From the NCBI RefSeq assembly GCF_039530225.1, contig NZ_BAAAOH010000001.1, positions 1,984,001 through 2,048,000 on the forward strand: a DNA stretch of 64,000 nt, given 5' to 3'. Below, in pieces: positions 36,901 to 44,303 of the stretch. Origin of the DNA: Microbacterium pumilum. Its GTDB lineage: Bacteria; Actinomycetota; Actinomycetes; Actinomycetales; Microbacteriaceae. The notes below the pieces were generated by a model. The model saw only the letters and a list, made by a program, of their open reading frames with translations. It did no database searches and had not been told where the DNA came from. Numbering within the stretch: position 1 is the first letter of the stretch; every line of letters starts with the position of its first letter. The translations under genes and the position numbers were made by a program.

Positions 36901-37387
36901 TGCTGCATCCCGCGCTCACGCCGTTTTCCCGCATCCGCTTCTCCACCGCCGCAACGCGCTGCCGGTCGACTATCCGGGTGTGGTCCTGCAGTCGCTCACG
37001 ATCGCGCTCGCACTGTGCAACGTGGACGGCACGCTGACGCCGCTCGCGCCGTATCGCGCCCTGTCCGCGCTCGGCGGCGAGGACGGCGCGCCGGCACCCG
37101 CGCTCATCGCGTGGCTGCAGCGGGGCACGCTCGACCGTGGCGCTCCGGTTCCGCCGGCCTCGCGCGCCGGCACCGCGGAGGGAGATCTCGCGTCACGCCA
37201 GACGGCGCTGCGAGATTATCTCTCGAGTGAGCTGCAGAGGTTCCACCGTGACGTCGTGAATCAGGACGACTCGGTCTCGGTCTACGACTTCCCGGTCAGC
37301 TGGGAGATCCGGGACGAGATCATCGGGGCTCTCGAGGGCCTCACGTCCGCTGTCATGGCCACGCGGACCGACGACACCGGAGTCTGA
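33974..37387 (+). CDS. tubulin/FtsZ-superfamily GTPase-like protein (tubulin-like domain family)
   Basis: 1137 residues, start at 33974 after AACGAGAAAGCGAGC with a weak site. The N-terminal 400 residues show the tubulin fold signature: the first glycine loop IGVGGSGGKTLRGIK at residues 8-22 and the GTP-binding T4-like motif SSVAGGSGAGQFLDII at about 180-194, equal in place to GGGTGSG of FtsZ and tubulin. A large remainder, partly helical (about 400-750), has no family I recognise. It is far longer than FtsZ (about 400) or TubZ and lacks a known plasmid context. No signal or TM, so cytosolic. It sits between the vWA gene (33 bases before) and a two-TM protein (one base after) and may assemble under the membrane at that complex. 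Confidence 0.82.
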   Translation: MLRPFLLIGVGGSGGKTLRGIKYQLELKLQQVGWKSGIPAAWQFLHFDTPTAQDGVDYAIPFLPHQEYKGLVSTGASYNTVYGSIESAHSANAAVHQDIQRQLPNPRSVKVDVTKGAGQYRAVGRAVALASTKDIATAARTAIARLGDASALAELQTLAQVLRTRGEGGDGSPTVIVISSVAGGSGAGQFLDIIEVVKSTAKQNPWSNQFFSILYAPDVFDQLNVTAGMPGNALAAIAETMNGFWTESPSEATLELLKHQGVAPAYGNAMDRVGAAYPFIVGRSNSKVTFEDQSAVYNAVATSLTAWMTDERVQDDMIAYSSGNWQARVGANVLPDNSGLASPVHHSPPFSSMGFGRVTLGREKFLEYSAERFTRSVIDRVLHAHAEDDPLFARKTEREWIESRADSAYQRFIRDLRLNEESEANNQIIDALRAADNLTQIKAELEHGVDQRLSEPSQLDKSGGLDLTVWADRLLHEYSQRVGELLQRDLRARQVLLADWVKEMPSHILHTIADYVAQIGLPAVVSMLGRLDRTLKSTADGLEAEAHQLEDWVGSLRSLVADELRQAPNQQSIRPDQDVVHHAIERLTQALEWATEARLRQSASGLVAELRDDFLSPLGRYLEGSLVSLRQRVTTRKTADNRDNEYEFWPTRNDHTVPRKYEPAPNERLLIEHTEYPAEFERLVRASVEGTEAKYQDAILEVMTQVLVGQPPAQVREADATSWSLIGNPRSWKPTISGDPESPYSPQAPHFSMESSPEVYLERARLWMRREGTPFHAYISEDLLSFFDQASLPPDVFAARRDRYREQLQAALGASEPLVKLNPGLLRAVHDKAINEDTSLVVSSIPFREGTELFEVTKGVLGQMGFWDDTTSESWFQDARVDGIEVFAMSGFPYQPIVMDSVMEPIARGWLKQSNTQDSREAFWQFKRARLLGEAIPADPKVVSSMVRGWYVAKALGRLDVNTEQGERGPKLAVWDAASRAHAVFPHPLLHRRNALPVDYPGVVLQSLTIALALCNVDGTLTPLAPYRALSALGGEDGAPAPALIAWLQRGTLDRGAPVPPASRAGTAEGDLASRQTALRDYLSSELQRFHRDVVNQDDSVSVYDFPVSWEIRDEIIGALEGLTSAVMATRTDDTGV

Positions 37388-37388
37388 C

Positions 37389-40300
37389 ATGGCCGACCAT
37401 TTCTGGCCCGATGCGAAGGCGAGCATCGTCCTGCTGCCGAGCGGCACGCAGGGCGATGCGATCGTCGCGCTCGCCGGCGAGTGGACCAAGATGGGCCTGC
37501 TCGGTCACGCACTGTGGGTCATGCCCGAGCAGGTGGACGATGCTCAGGTCGGCCCGCCGCGCATCCGCGCTGTCGTGCTCGGCGTCGGTCACGACCTGGA
37601 GGTCGCCGCCATCGAGGTCGACCTGTTCGAGGCGCTCGCACGCGAGTCGCTCTCGGTCGTGCGGCTCGTCAAGCTGCGTTCCGCGGTGCCGTCGCGTGAG
37701 CTCGACGCCGTGCAGGACGCGATCACCGAACGGGTGCGCGAGTACGTGCGCAAGTCGATGCCGATGCTGAACCCCGCCGCTACGATTCTCGATCAGCCCA
37801 CCGAGCTGCACCACGCGACGCTGATCTGCGCACCCACGGAGTTCCAGCTGCGCCAGCGGGTCGACTGGGCCAGCGGCGAGTACGGGGTCGTGGTCGTCGC
37901 ATCGCCAGAAGACCGCTCGAGCCCGTGGTCGGGCGACGCGTTCGTCCGCGAGAACGAGCGGTTCGTCGGCTTCACCCTGACCCACGTCGCCAGCGTCGCC
38001 GGGCTGTGGAACGGGGTCAGCACGGGCAGCTTCGAGCTCTTCCACCGCGAGGAGTCCGGCCACCAGAGCGTCTGGATCTCCCGGGTGTTCGTCAACGCCG
38101 TGCTCACCGAGTCGCTCGGTCGCCGTACCGCCGCGAAGGTGCTCGAATCCGCTGCCAAGCCCGAGTCGCTGCTCGTCGACCCCAGCATGAACCGGCCGCC
38201 CGACGGCACGACGTTCATCCCCGACAAGCTCGTGGACGGCTACGTCGACGACATGGCGCGCGGGGCGATGTCGCTCGACGACAGCGCCCTCAGCTTCCGT
38301 GAGCCGAAGTTCGACCCCGATCCCGGCAAGGTCCGCATCGGCATCTGGCGCCAGCTCGGCCGCTTCTTCTCCTTCGCGGGCGAGAAGCTCGTACGCATGC
38401 CGTACTGGTCGTGGCGCTGGGTGACCTCGCGCACCTCGCGACGGCTGACCAGAGCGCTTCACACCGACGAGGGCGCGATGATCGTCGGCGTACAGCTGGA
38501 CGAGATCTTCGACCTGCGCGATCGGATGCTGCTCACCGAGGCCGAGCGCATCGCCGAGGCGGAGCAGGCGGCCCGTGCGCAGGCGCACGCCTCGGCCGGA
38601 ATCGCCCACGTTCGCACAACGCCCCGGCTCTGGGCGCGACTGCGCGAGCTCGTCTTCGGCTCGCTCGACGGCAGCGCCGATCTCAGCGACCTCGGCTTCG
38701 CGCCGGTCGAGGGCAGCACGCCGATCTTCGGCCGCGTGTCGGACGTGCTCGCCCTGCCCGACGACCCGTGGACCCCGGCCCGCGACGAGGTGCCCGACGG
38801 GTTCCCCGCGCGGGTCGACTGGTACGCCCTTGCGCTGGATGACCCGCGCGAGAAGCTCGACGCATGGCTGGCGGATGCCGCAGCCCGCCGTGCCGAGGCG
38901 GAGACCGAGCTCACCGCGCTGCAGGCCGAGATCCGGGCCCTGCGCACTGTTGTGCGCCCGGTGCCCCCGACCGAGGCGGCGGCGGGTGCCCCGGCATCCG
39001 TCCCTCCGGTCGCCGGCGCGCCGAGCGCGCCGCCCACCGACGCACCGCCCACCCGTCGGCAGCCCGTGCCGGCGCCCGTGACCTTCGACCAGCTGCTCTC
39101 GACGAACGAGGCACGACTTGCCGCAGTCGACGCGCGTCGTCACGAGGTCGAGAACGAATTCCGTCGCGCCGACGCGGATCGCACTGCTCGCGCCGGCACC
39201 CTCGAGCGCTTCGACGGCTGGGCCTCCGCGCAGGACCACTCGTTCATCTGGCGCCTGCTCGGCAAGCTCTCCGACGAGCGGCGGGCGGCGGAACGGCTGT
39301 CCGAGAAGCTCTCCGACGAGATCGACCACATCGAGGTTCCCGCCGCCGGCGAGCTGCTGCGTCTCAGGCAGCGGTTCCACCGCACGATGCTCGTCGGCTG
39401 GCTGGTCGCCCTTCTGCTGGGCGCGATCGTGGTCCTGGGCATGCTCCTGGTGCAGCGCGAGGTCGAACGCGACCCGTCGTTCGAGACCGGTCCCTGGAAC
39501 TTCTGGCTGTGGCTCGTGATGGCCGTGATCGTCTCGGCTGCGCTTCTGCTCACTCTCATCGCGCTCATCCGATACCACGCGGGGTGGTCGCGGTTCGAGC
39601 GGCGAATCGACGTGCAGCGGATGCGGCTGGTTCAGCTCGGGCGCAACTCGCGCCAATCGCGCCAGGAGGCGACCCGGCTGGCGTCGCTGCACCGCCAGAC
39701 CGTCGACTGGCTCGTGCTGCTGTCGCGTTCGATCCACCGGCCGTGGCATGTGCCCGAACCGTGGACGCAGCGTCAGCCCTACGAGGTGGCACGCGGCTCG
39801 ATGCCGTTCGCGCTGCAGATCGCCACGATTCAGGATGACGACCACGCGGCCACCGCGCGCCTGCGCGCAGTGATGACCGACCAGCTCGTCGTCAAGGGCT
39901 GGCGTCACGCCGCGTTCGAATCGCTCGTGCGCGAGACCGCGATCGAACGCGGTTCGGGCTCGTTCGGGCTCAATGCGCTGGACGAGGATCTGCCGCATGC
40001 GTCCAACCACACGCGCGCGATGCTGCTCGCGGCACTGGATGACGAGACGATCCTGACGAGGGTCGCCGGTCCGCGCCTGGAAGAACTGGTGAAGCGTGCG
40101 CAGCGCGACGAGCTGCACGGCGGACGCCCGCAGGTGATCCCGGTCGGCGACAACCCGCTGCAGGCGCTGATGCGCGCGAGCGATCCGTTCGACATCGGGC
40201 GGGGTCGCATGCCGTGGGACGAGTTCCTGCTCGGGTCTCTGGCCGGGCGTCGCGATCCGGTCACTCCGCTGACCGCGATGGTGCTGGACGAGTTCGAGCT

Positions 40301-40568
40301 GGGCGAGCGGCACCACGAACGCGTGACCAGCTACCTGGTGCTGCCACGGCGTCTCGAGAGCCAGCTCTCGTTCCAGCCGGGAGTCGCCGTGCACATCGTC
40401 CCGTTCGCGGACGACGGCACGGCCCCGGTCGACATCTCCTGGCGCGTCGACATCGCCGGTCCCGTCCCGCAGTCGGCGATCCGGCTTTGGGCCGAGCGCG
40501 GCGGCACGATCGCGTCCGAGACTCAGAGCCCGTCGGGCGCGCAGGGTCCCGTCGACTCGGGCGTCTAG
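37389..40568 (+). CDS. large two-TM protein of unknown family, partner of the tubulin-like GTPase
   Basis: 1059 residues. The ATG lies one base after the TGA of the tubulin-like gene, implying coupled translation and a joint function. The N-terminal 420 residues form an unknown globular region (ASIVLLPSGTQGDAIVALAG; TEFQLRQRVDWASGEYGVVV). Coiled-coil-like stretches (RIAEAEQAARAQAHA; RAEAETELTALQAEIRAL) flank an Ala/Pro linker at about residues 525-560. Two close membrane segments, at about 669-692 (GWLVALLLGAIVVLGMLLV) and 705-728 (WLWLVMAVIVSAALLLTLIAL), form a hairpin, so both ends are probably cytosolic. I do not recognise the family. It could be the membrane platform for the GTPase. Confidence 0.8.
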   Translation: MADHFWPDAKASIVLLPSGTQGDAIVALAGEWTKMGLLGHALWVMPEQVDDAQVGPPRIRAVVLGVGHDLEVAAIEVDLFEALARESLSVVRLVKLRSAVPSRELDAVQDAITERVREYVRKSMPMLNPAATILDQPTELHHATLICAPTEFQLRQRVDWASGEYGVVVVASPEDRSSPWSGDAFVRENERFVGFTLTHVASVAGLWNGVSTGSFELFHREESGHQSVWISRVFVNAVLTESLGRRTAAKVLESAAKPESLLVDPSMNRPPDGTTFIPDKLVDGYVDDMARGAMSLDDSALSFREPKFDPDPGKVRIGIWRQLGRFFSFAGEKLVRMPYWSWRWVTSRTSRRLTRALHTDEGAMIVGVQLDEIFDLRDRMLLTEAERIAEAEQAARAQAHASAGIAHVRTTPRLWARLRELVFGSLDGSADLSDLGFAPVEGSTPIFGRVSDVLALPDDPWTPARDEVPDGFPARVDWYALALDDPREKLDAWLADAAARRAEAETELTALQAEIRALRTVVRPVPPTEAAAGAPASVPPVAGAPSAPPTDAPPTRRQPVPAPVTFDQLLSTNEARLAAVDARRHEVENEFRRADADRTARAGTLERFDGWASAQDHSFIWRLLGKLSDERRAAERLSEKLSDEIDHIEVPAAGELLRLRQRFHRTMLVGWLVALLLGAIVVLGMLLVQREVERDPSFETGPWNFWLWLVMAVIVSAALLLTLIALIRYHAGWSRFERRIDVQRMRLVQLGRNSRQSRQEATRLASLHRQTVDWLVLLSRSIHRPWHVPEPWTQRQPYEVARGSMPFALQIATIQDDDHAATARLRAVMTDQLVVKGWRHAAFESLVRETAIERGSGSFGLNALDEDLPHASNHTRAMLLAALDDETILTRVAGPRLEELVKRAQRDELHGGRPQVIPVGDNPLQALMRASDPFDIGRGRMPWDEFLLGSLAGRRDPVTPLTAMVLDEFELGERHHERVTSYLVLPRRLESQLSFQPGVAVHIVPFADDGTAPVDISWRVDIAGPVPQSAIRLWAERGGTIASETQSPSGAQGPVDSGV

Positions 40569-40570
40569 GA

Positions 40571-41440
40571 GTGTCCAGCCCTCCGCCGCCTCGCCAGGGG
40601 GCGACTCGAGGCTCGTCGCCTCCGCCGGCTCGACCTGGGGCGACCACCTCCGTCGCCGCACCGGGCCGCCCGCCCGGCCTTCGTCGGGCGGCTACGATCA
40701 TCGCGGCATCCGTCGTCGCGCTCATCTTCGTCCTCATCGGAATCGTCGTCGCGATCAACCTGCCGGGGTCGGATGTGGTCGTCGCGCCGAGTATCTCGCC
40801 GGCGGCGCAGCTCAGTCCGACGCCCTCGCCTTCGTCACGCCCGACAGTCACTCCCGAGCCCGAAACGGGAGGGCCGCAGAACGATGCCGCGGTTGCGCTG
40901 GCTCAGCTCGCCTCGCTGCCTGTGGTCTCGGGACACTCGGACGCGCAGTACGACCGAGATCGGTTCGGGCAACGTTGGCTCGACGTCGACCGGAACGGCT
41001 GCGACACCCGCAACGACACGCTGGGGAGGGACCTTCTCGACCCGGTGTTCAAGCCGGGAACGAACGACTGCAAGGTGCTCAGCGGTCTGCTGATCGATCC
41101 GTACGACGGCCAAAGGGTCGACTTCGTCTCAGGGTGGGACACGTCGGTCCTGGTGCAGATCGACCACGTGGTCGCACTCGCGTGGTCGTGGCGCCACGGC
41201 GCCGAGTACTGGACCGATGAGGAGCGCGCCGCGTTCGCGAACGATCCGCAGAATCTCGTTGCTGCGTCCGAGGCGACGAATCAGTCGAAGAGCGACTCGG
41301 GGCCGAGTGAATGGCTCCCCGCCGTCCCGGAGCTGCGCTGCACCTATGTCGAGAACTTCGTCGACGTGCTGCACACCTATGACCTCGGCATCGGCGCCGC
41401 CGACCGGGATGCCGCGCAGGCGGTGCTCCAGGGATGCTGA
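40571..41440 (+). CDS. membrane-anchored extracytoplasmic HNH endonuclease (DUF1524/GmrSD-C-like)
   Basis: 289 residues. The GTG at 40571 is two bases after the previous stop, with AGGA before it. A cytosolic N-terminus holds a repeated SSPPPxRxGAT motif, then an arginine-flanked membrane helix (RRAATIIAASVVALIFVLIGI) and a Ser/Pro/Thr-rich linker. The nuclease domain outside the membrane shows DRNGCDTRNDTLGRDL, the metal motif QIDHVVALAWSWRHGAEYW, and NDPQNLVAASEATNQSKSD followed by the W-L-P ending of the H-N-H fold. This nuclease family is common in actinobacteria as secreted DNA-cutting enzymes. Its joining to a vWA/tubulin operon is unusual and may make it the effector of that system. 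Confidence 0.85.
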   Translation: MSSPPPPRQGATRGSSPPPARPGATTSVAAPGRPPGLRRAATIIAASVVALIFVLIGIVVAINLPGSDVVVAPSISPAAQLSPTPSPSSRPTVTPEPETGGPQNDAAVALAQLASLPVVSGHSDAQYDRDRFGQRWLDVDRNGCDTRNDTLGRDLLDPVFKPGTNDCKVLSGLLIDPYDGQRVDFVSGWDTSVLVQIDHVVALAWSWRHGAEYWTDEERAAFANDPQNLVAASEATNQSKSDSGPSEWLPAVPELRCTYVENFVDVLHTYDLGIGAADRDAAQAVLQGC

Positions 41441-41455
41441 CGACGACCGGCCGGT

Positions 41456-41809
41456 CTAGCGCCAGATGACCGCGATGCCGGCGTTGACGAGCGTCAGGAT
41501 GCCGACGGACCAGAAGATTCCCGGGGGCACCGAGCCCGTCTTGCGCTCGCGACCGACGCCGATGCCGAGGAGGGCGCCGATCACGATGACGATCACGAAC
41601 TTGACGCCGAGCTTCACATAGTTGAGGTCGTAGGAGATTCCCCAGGGCGCGGCCAGAATCAGACCGGCGACTGCGGCGATGCCGAGGCCGATGTTCATCA
41701 GCGGCGTCACGCGATGGCGCCTGTTCGCGACCTCGACGACCCAGGCGCCGAAGAGGATCGCGAATCCGACGAGGTGGATGAGGACGACGACGTGGCGCAG
41801 GATCTCCAT
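41456..41809 (-). CDS. small four-TM membrane protein, unknown function
   Basis: 117 residues with four predicted helices (HVVVLIHLVGFAILFGAWVVE; MNIGLGIAAVAGLILAAPWG; VKLGVKFVIVIVIGALLGIGVG; IFWSVGILTLVNAGIAVIW). Family not recognised with confidence. It starts 72 bases after ribH on the same strand and could be expressed from the rib transcript, but TAGCGT seven bases upstream of the ATG suggests its own leaderless start. It ends 15 bases from the convergent HNH gene; the palindrome GACCGGCCGGTC overlaps this gap. Confidence 0.7.
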   Translation of the reverse strand: MEILRHVVVLIHLVGFAILFGAWVVEVANRRHRVTPLMNIGLGIAAVAGLILAAPWGISYDLNYVKLGVKFVIVIVIGALLGIGVGRERKTGSVPPGIFWSVGILTLVNAGIAVIWR

Positions 41810-41816
41810 GCACGTC

Positions 41817-41822
41817 ACGCTA
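41817..41822 (-). promoter_or_regulatory. -10 box of a probably leaderless gene
   Basis: TAGCGT on the minus strand ends seven bases before the ATG at 41809, without a ribosome binding site. It supports independent transcription downstream of the rib operon. Confidence 0.4.
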
Positions 41823-41881
41823 GGCCCATCGGCGGCAGCCCGCCAGCAAGGTCGACCTCAGCTCGACGACAGGGCGCGATG

Positions 41882-42358
41882 TCAGCCGCGCAGCTCTCGC
41901 AGCACGATCGCGGTACGGATGGCCGCATCCGCTGCTTCGAAGCCCTTGTCCTCTTCGGAGTCCGGCAGGCCGGCGCGAGCCAGTCCCTGCGGTTCGTCGT
42001 CGAGCGTCAGTACACCGAACCCCACCGGCTTGCCCGTGTCGAGGGCGACGCGAGTCAGTCCGTCGGTCGCCGCAGACGAGACGAACTCGAAGTGGGGCGT
42101 GCCGCCTCGGATGATGACGCCCAGTGCGACCACCGCGTCCGCGCCTGCGTCGAGGGCGGTCTGCGCGGCGACGGGCAGCTCGAACGAACCCGGCACACGG
42201 ACCAGCCGCCAGGTCGCACCCGATGCCTCGAGCGCCCGCCGGGCACCGGCGATCAGCCCGTCGGTGATCACTTCGTGCCATGTGCCCGCGAGGATGACGA
42301 CATCCAGCCCTGTGGCGTCGACCGTGCCGACGCTCTGCGGTGAGCCCTTGCCGCTCAT
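41882..42358 (-). CDS. ribH: 6,7-dimethyl-8-ribityllumazine synthase
   Basis: 158 residues. Lumazine synthase condenses the pyrimidine made by RibBA/RibD and 3,4-dihydroxy-2-butanone 4-phosphate. The motifs VRVPGSFELPVAAQ and the conserved GVIIRGGTPHFEFVSSAATDGL with the active-site His are present. Its ATG overlaps the ribBA stop (ATGA), last in the rib operon. Cytosolic; forms large shells or pentamers in other bacteria. Confidence 0.96.
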   Translation of the reverse strand: MSGKGSPQSVGTVDATGLDVVILAGTWHEVITDGLIAGARRALEASGATWRLVRVPGSFELPVAAQTALDAGADAVVALGVIIRGGTPHFEFVSSAATDGLTRVALDTGKPVGFGVLTLDDEPQGLARAGLPDSEEDKGFEAADAAIRTAIVLRELRG

Positions 42359-43629
42359 CGCTCGGCCGTCTCGTGCATCTGCGCCAGCGCGTCGGCGAGG
42401 TCGTCCTCGTCGATGATGTGCCCCATCCGGTCACGCTTGGTCGCGAGGTACTGGTGGTTGTTGGGTCCGACTCCCACGAGCAGCGGAACCTGCTCGACGA
42501 TGTCGAGCCCGAAGTCCCGCAGCTGCGCGACCTTGTCGGTGTTGTTGGTCAGCAGACGCACCTTCTCGATGCCGAGATCAGCGAGGATGCCGGCCGCCGC
42601 CGCGTAATCACGGGCGTCGGCGGGCAGTCCCAGCGCGAGGTTGGCGTCCACGGTGTCGAGCCCGCGCTCCTGCAGGCTGTAGGCGCGCAGCTTGTTGATG
42701 AGCCCGATGCCGCGTCCTTCGTGACCGCGCATGTAGACCACGACACCGCCCTGGGTGGCGATCGCGTCAAGCGCGGCGTCGAGCTGCGGACCGCACTCGC
42801 ATTTCAGCGAGTCGAACGCCTCGCCTGTCAGGCACTCGGAGTGCACGCGCACGAGCGGTGACTCGGTGAGATCGCCCGACACGACGGCGAGATGGTCGGT
42901 GCCGGTGATGCGGTCCTTGTACGCCAGGAAGCGGAAGTCGCCGTGCGCGGTGGGAACGTTCGCTTCGGCTCGCAGGCTCACCCGACGCCGGTGCTTCGAG
43001 GAGCCGGATGCCTGTACCGGCTCATGCTCGTCGAGGTACGCGATGAGCTGCTCGATCGTGATCACGGCGACCCCGTCGCGCACACCGAGCTCGATGAGTC
43101 CGGGCAGGCGCATCATCGAACCGTCCTCGGCGACGACCTCGGCGATCGCACCGACGGGCTCGAGACCCGCAAGGCGCATCAGCTCTACGGCTGCCTCGGT
43201 GTGCCCGCCGCGCTCGCGGACGCCACCGTCGACGGCGCGCAGAGGCAGGATGTGCCCTGGTCGGATGACGCTCTTCGGCTTCGAGGTCGGATCGGCGAGC
43301 ACGTTGAGGGTGTGCGCACGGTCGGCGGCGCTGATGCCGGTCGACTGACGGTCCGCAGCATCGACGCTCACGGTGTAGGCGGTGCCACGGGCATCCTCAT
43401 TCACCTCGACCATGGGCGGCAGGTCGAGTCGATCGGCCCACTCGGCGGGCATGGGGGCGCAGATGAAGCCGCTCGACCAGCGCACCGTCCAGGCGATCCA
43501 CTCCGGCGACGCGAGCTGCGCCGACAGGATGACGTCGCCCTCGTTCTCGCGGTTCTCATCGTCGGCGACGATGACGGGGCGCCCGGCGCGGAGTGCGTCG
43601 AGGGCTTGGGGAATCGTGGAAAGGCTCAT
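42355..43629 (-). CDS. ribBA: bifunctional 3,4-dihydroxy-2-butanone-4-phosphate synthase / GTP cyclohydrolase II
   Basis: 424 residues, two domains. Residues 1 to about 205 are DHBP synthase (VIVADDENRENEGDVILSAQ; SGISAAD-like region TGISAADRAHT; HTEAAVELMRLAGL). The rest is GTP cyclohydrolase II with the zinc cysteines in SECLTGEAFDSLKCECGPQLD at about 264-283 and the segment MRGHEGRGIGLINKLRAYSLQ. It supplies both precursors of riboflavin. The ATG at 43629 overlaps the ribE stop and follows GGAGG; an apparent longer frame upstream is antisense-like noise. Confidence 0.96.
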   Translation of the reverse strand: MSLSTIPQALDALRAGRPVIVADDENRENEGDVILSAQLASPEWIAWTVRWSSGFICAPMPAEWADRLDLPPMVEVNEDARGTAYTVSVDAADRQSTGISAADRAHTLNVLADPTSKPKSVIRPGHILPLRAVDGGVRERGGHTEAAVELMRLAGLEPVGAIAEVVAEDGSMMRLPGLIELGVRDGVAVITIEQLIAYLDEHEPVQASGSSKHRRRVSLRAEANVPTAHGDFRFLAYKDRITGTDHLAVVSGDLTESPLVRVHSECLTGEAFDSLKCECGPQLDAALDAIATQGGVVVYMRGHEGRGIGLINKLRAYSLQERGLDTVDANLALGLPADARDYAAAAGILADLGIEKVRLLTNNTDKVAQLRDFGLDIVEQVPLLVGVGPNNHQYLATKRDRMGHIIDEDDLADALAQMHETAER

Positions 43630-44303
43630 CGCGAGCCTCCTTCGCTCGAGGTGTGTGAAGGGGAGAAAGCGGCCTCGCGGAGCGTGGGTGCGGCCGGAGC
43701 CGGGAAAGAAAGCAAACGCTGCACATGCCGCGCCAGGATGTCGGTCTCGAGGTTGACGTGGTCGCCGGGCGTCAGTGTGCCGAGGGTGGTGGCCTCGAGC
43801 GTCTCCGGGATGAGTGAGACCTCGAACCACTGGTCCGGCTCGGAAGCCTGACTCACCGCGCTCACGGTGAGCGAGACGCCGTCGACCGCGATCGACCCCT
43901 TGTCCACGACGAGCGGCGCGAGGTGTGCCGGGAGGCCGATGCGCAGCACGCGCCATTCCGCTCCTGGCCGCACCTCGAGCACCTCGCCGGTGCCGTCGAT
44001 GTGGCCCTGCACGATGTGTCCGCCGAGCCGGCCGTGTGCGACCGTCGCGCGCTCGAGGTCGACCGCGCGACCGGCCGTGACTCCGGCGAGTGTCGACATG
44101 TCGAGCGTCTGCCTCATGACGTCGGCGGTGAACCAGTCGGCACCCTGATCGACGACGGTGAGGCACACGCCGCTGACCGAGATCGAGTCGCCGTGCGCGG
44201 CATCCGACACCGCCTTCGGAGCCTGCACCGTGAGTCGGACCCCGTCGCCTGACGGCTCCACAGCCGTGATCACGCCGATCTCTTCGACGATTCCGGTGAA
44301 CAT
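43626..44303 (-). CDS. ribE: riboflavin synthase, alpha subunit
   Basis: 225 residues with the family N-terminus MFTGIVEEIGVITAVE and two tandem lumazine-binding repeats (GDSISVSGVCLTVVD in the first, KGSIAVDGVSLTVS in the second). It converts two lumazine molecules into riboflavin. Four-base overlaps with ribD and ribBA show coupled translation. The C-terminal tail after residue 200 is long but low in motifs. Confidence 0.96.
   Translation of the reverse strand: MFTGIVEEIGVITAVEPSGDGVRLTVQAPKAVSDAAHGDSISVSGVCLTVVDQGADWFTADVMRQTLDMSTLAGVTAGRAVDLERATVAHGRLGGHIVQGHIDGTGEVLEVRPGAEWRVLRIGLPAHLAPLVVDKGSIAVDGVSLTVSAVSQASEPDQWFEVSLIPETLEATTLGTLTPGDHVNLETDILARHVQRLLSFPAPAAPTLREAAFSPSHTSSEGGSR

Noticed and set aside
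33770..36946. Very long open frame on the minus strand opposite the tubulin-like gene (also 37353-40661 opposite its neighbour)
   Set aside because: High third-position GC keeps antisense frames open. The predicted proteins are Arg/His/Leu-rich with no motif, and the plus-strand genes have clear domains and coupled starts.
41446..41457. Palindrome GACCGGCCGGTC as an operator
   Set aside because: It lies between two convergent stop codons and overlaps one of them, so a role in transcription end is more likely than regulation; the site is also common by chance at this GC content.
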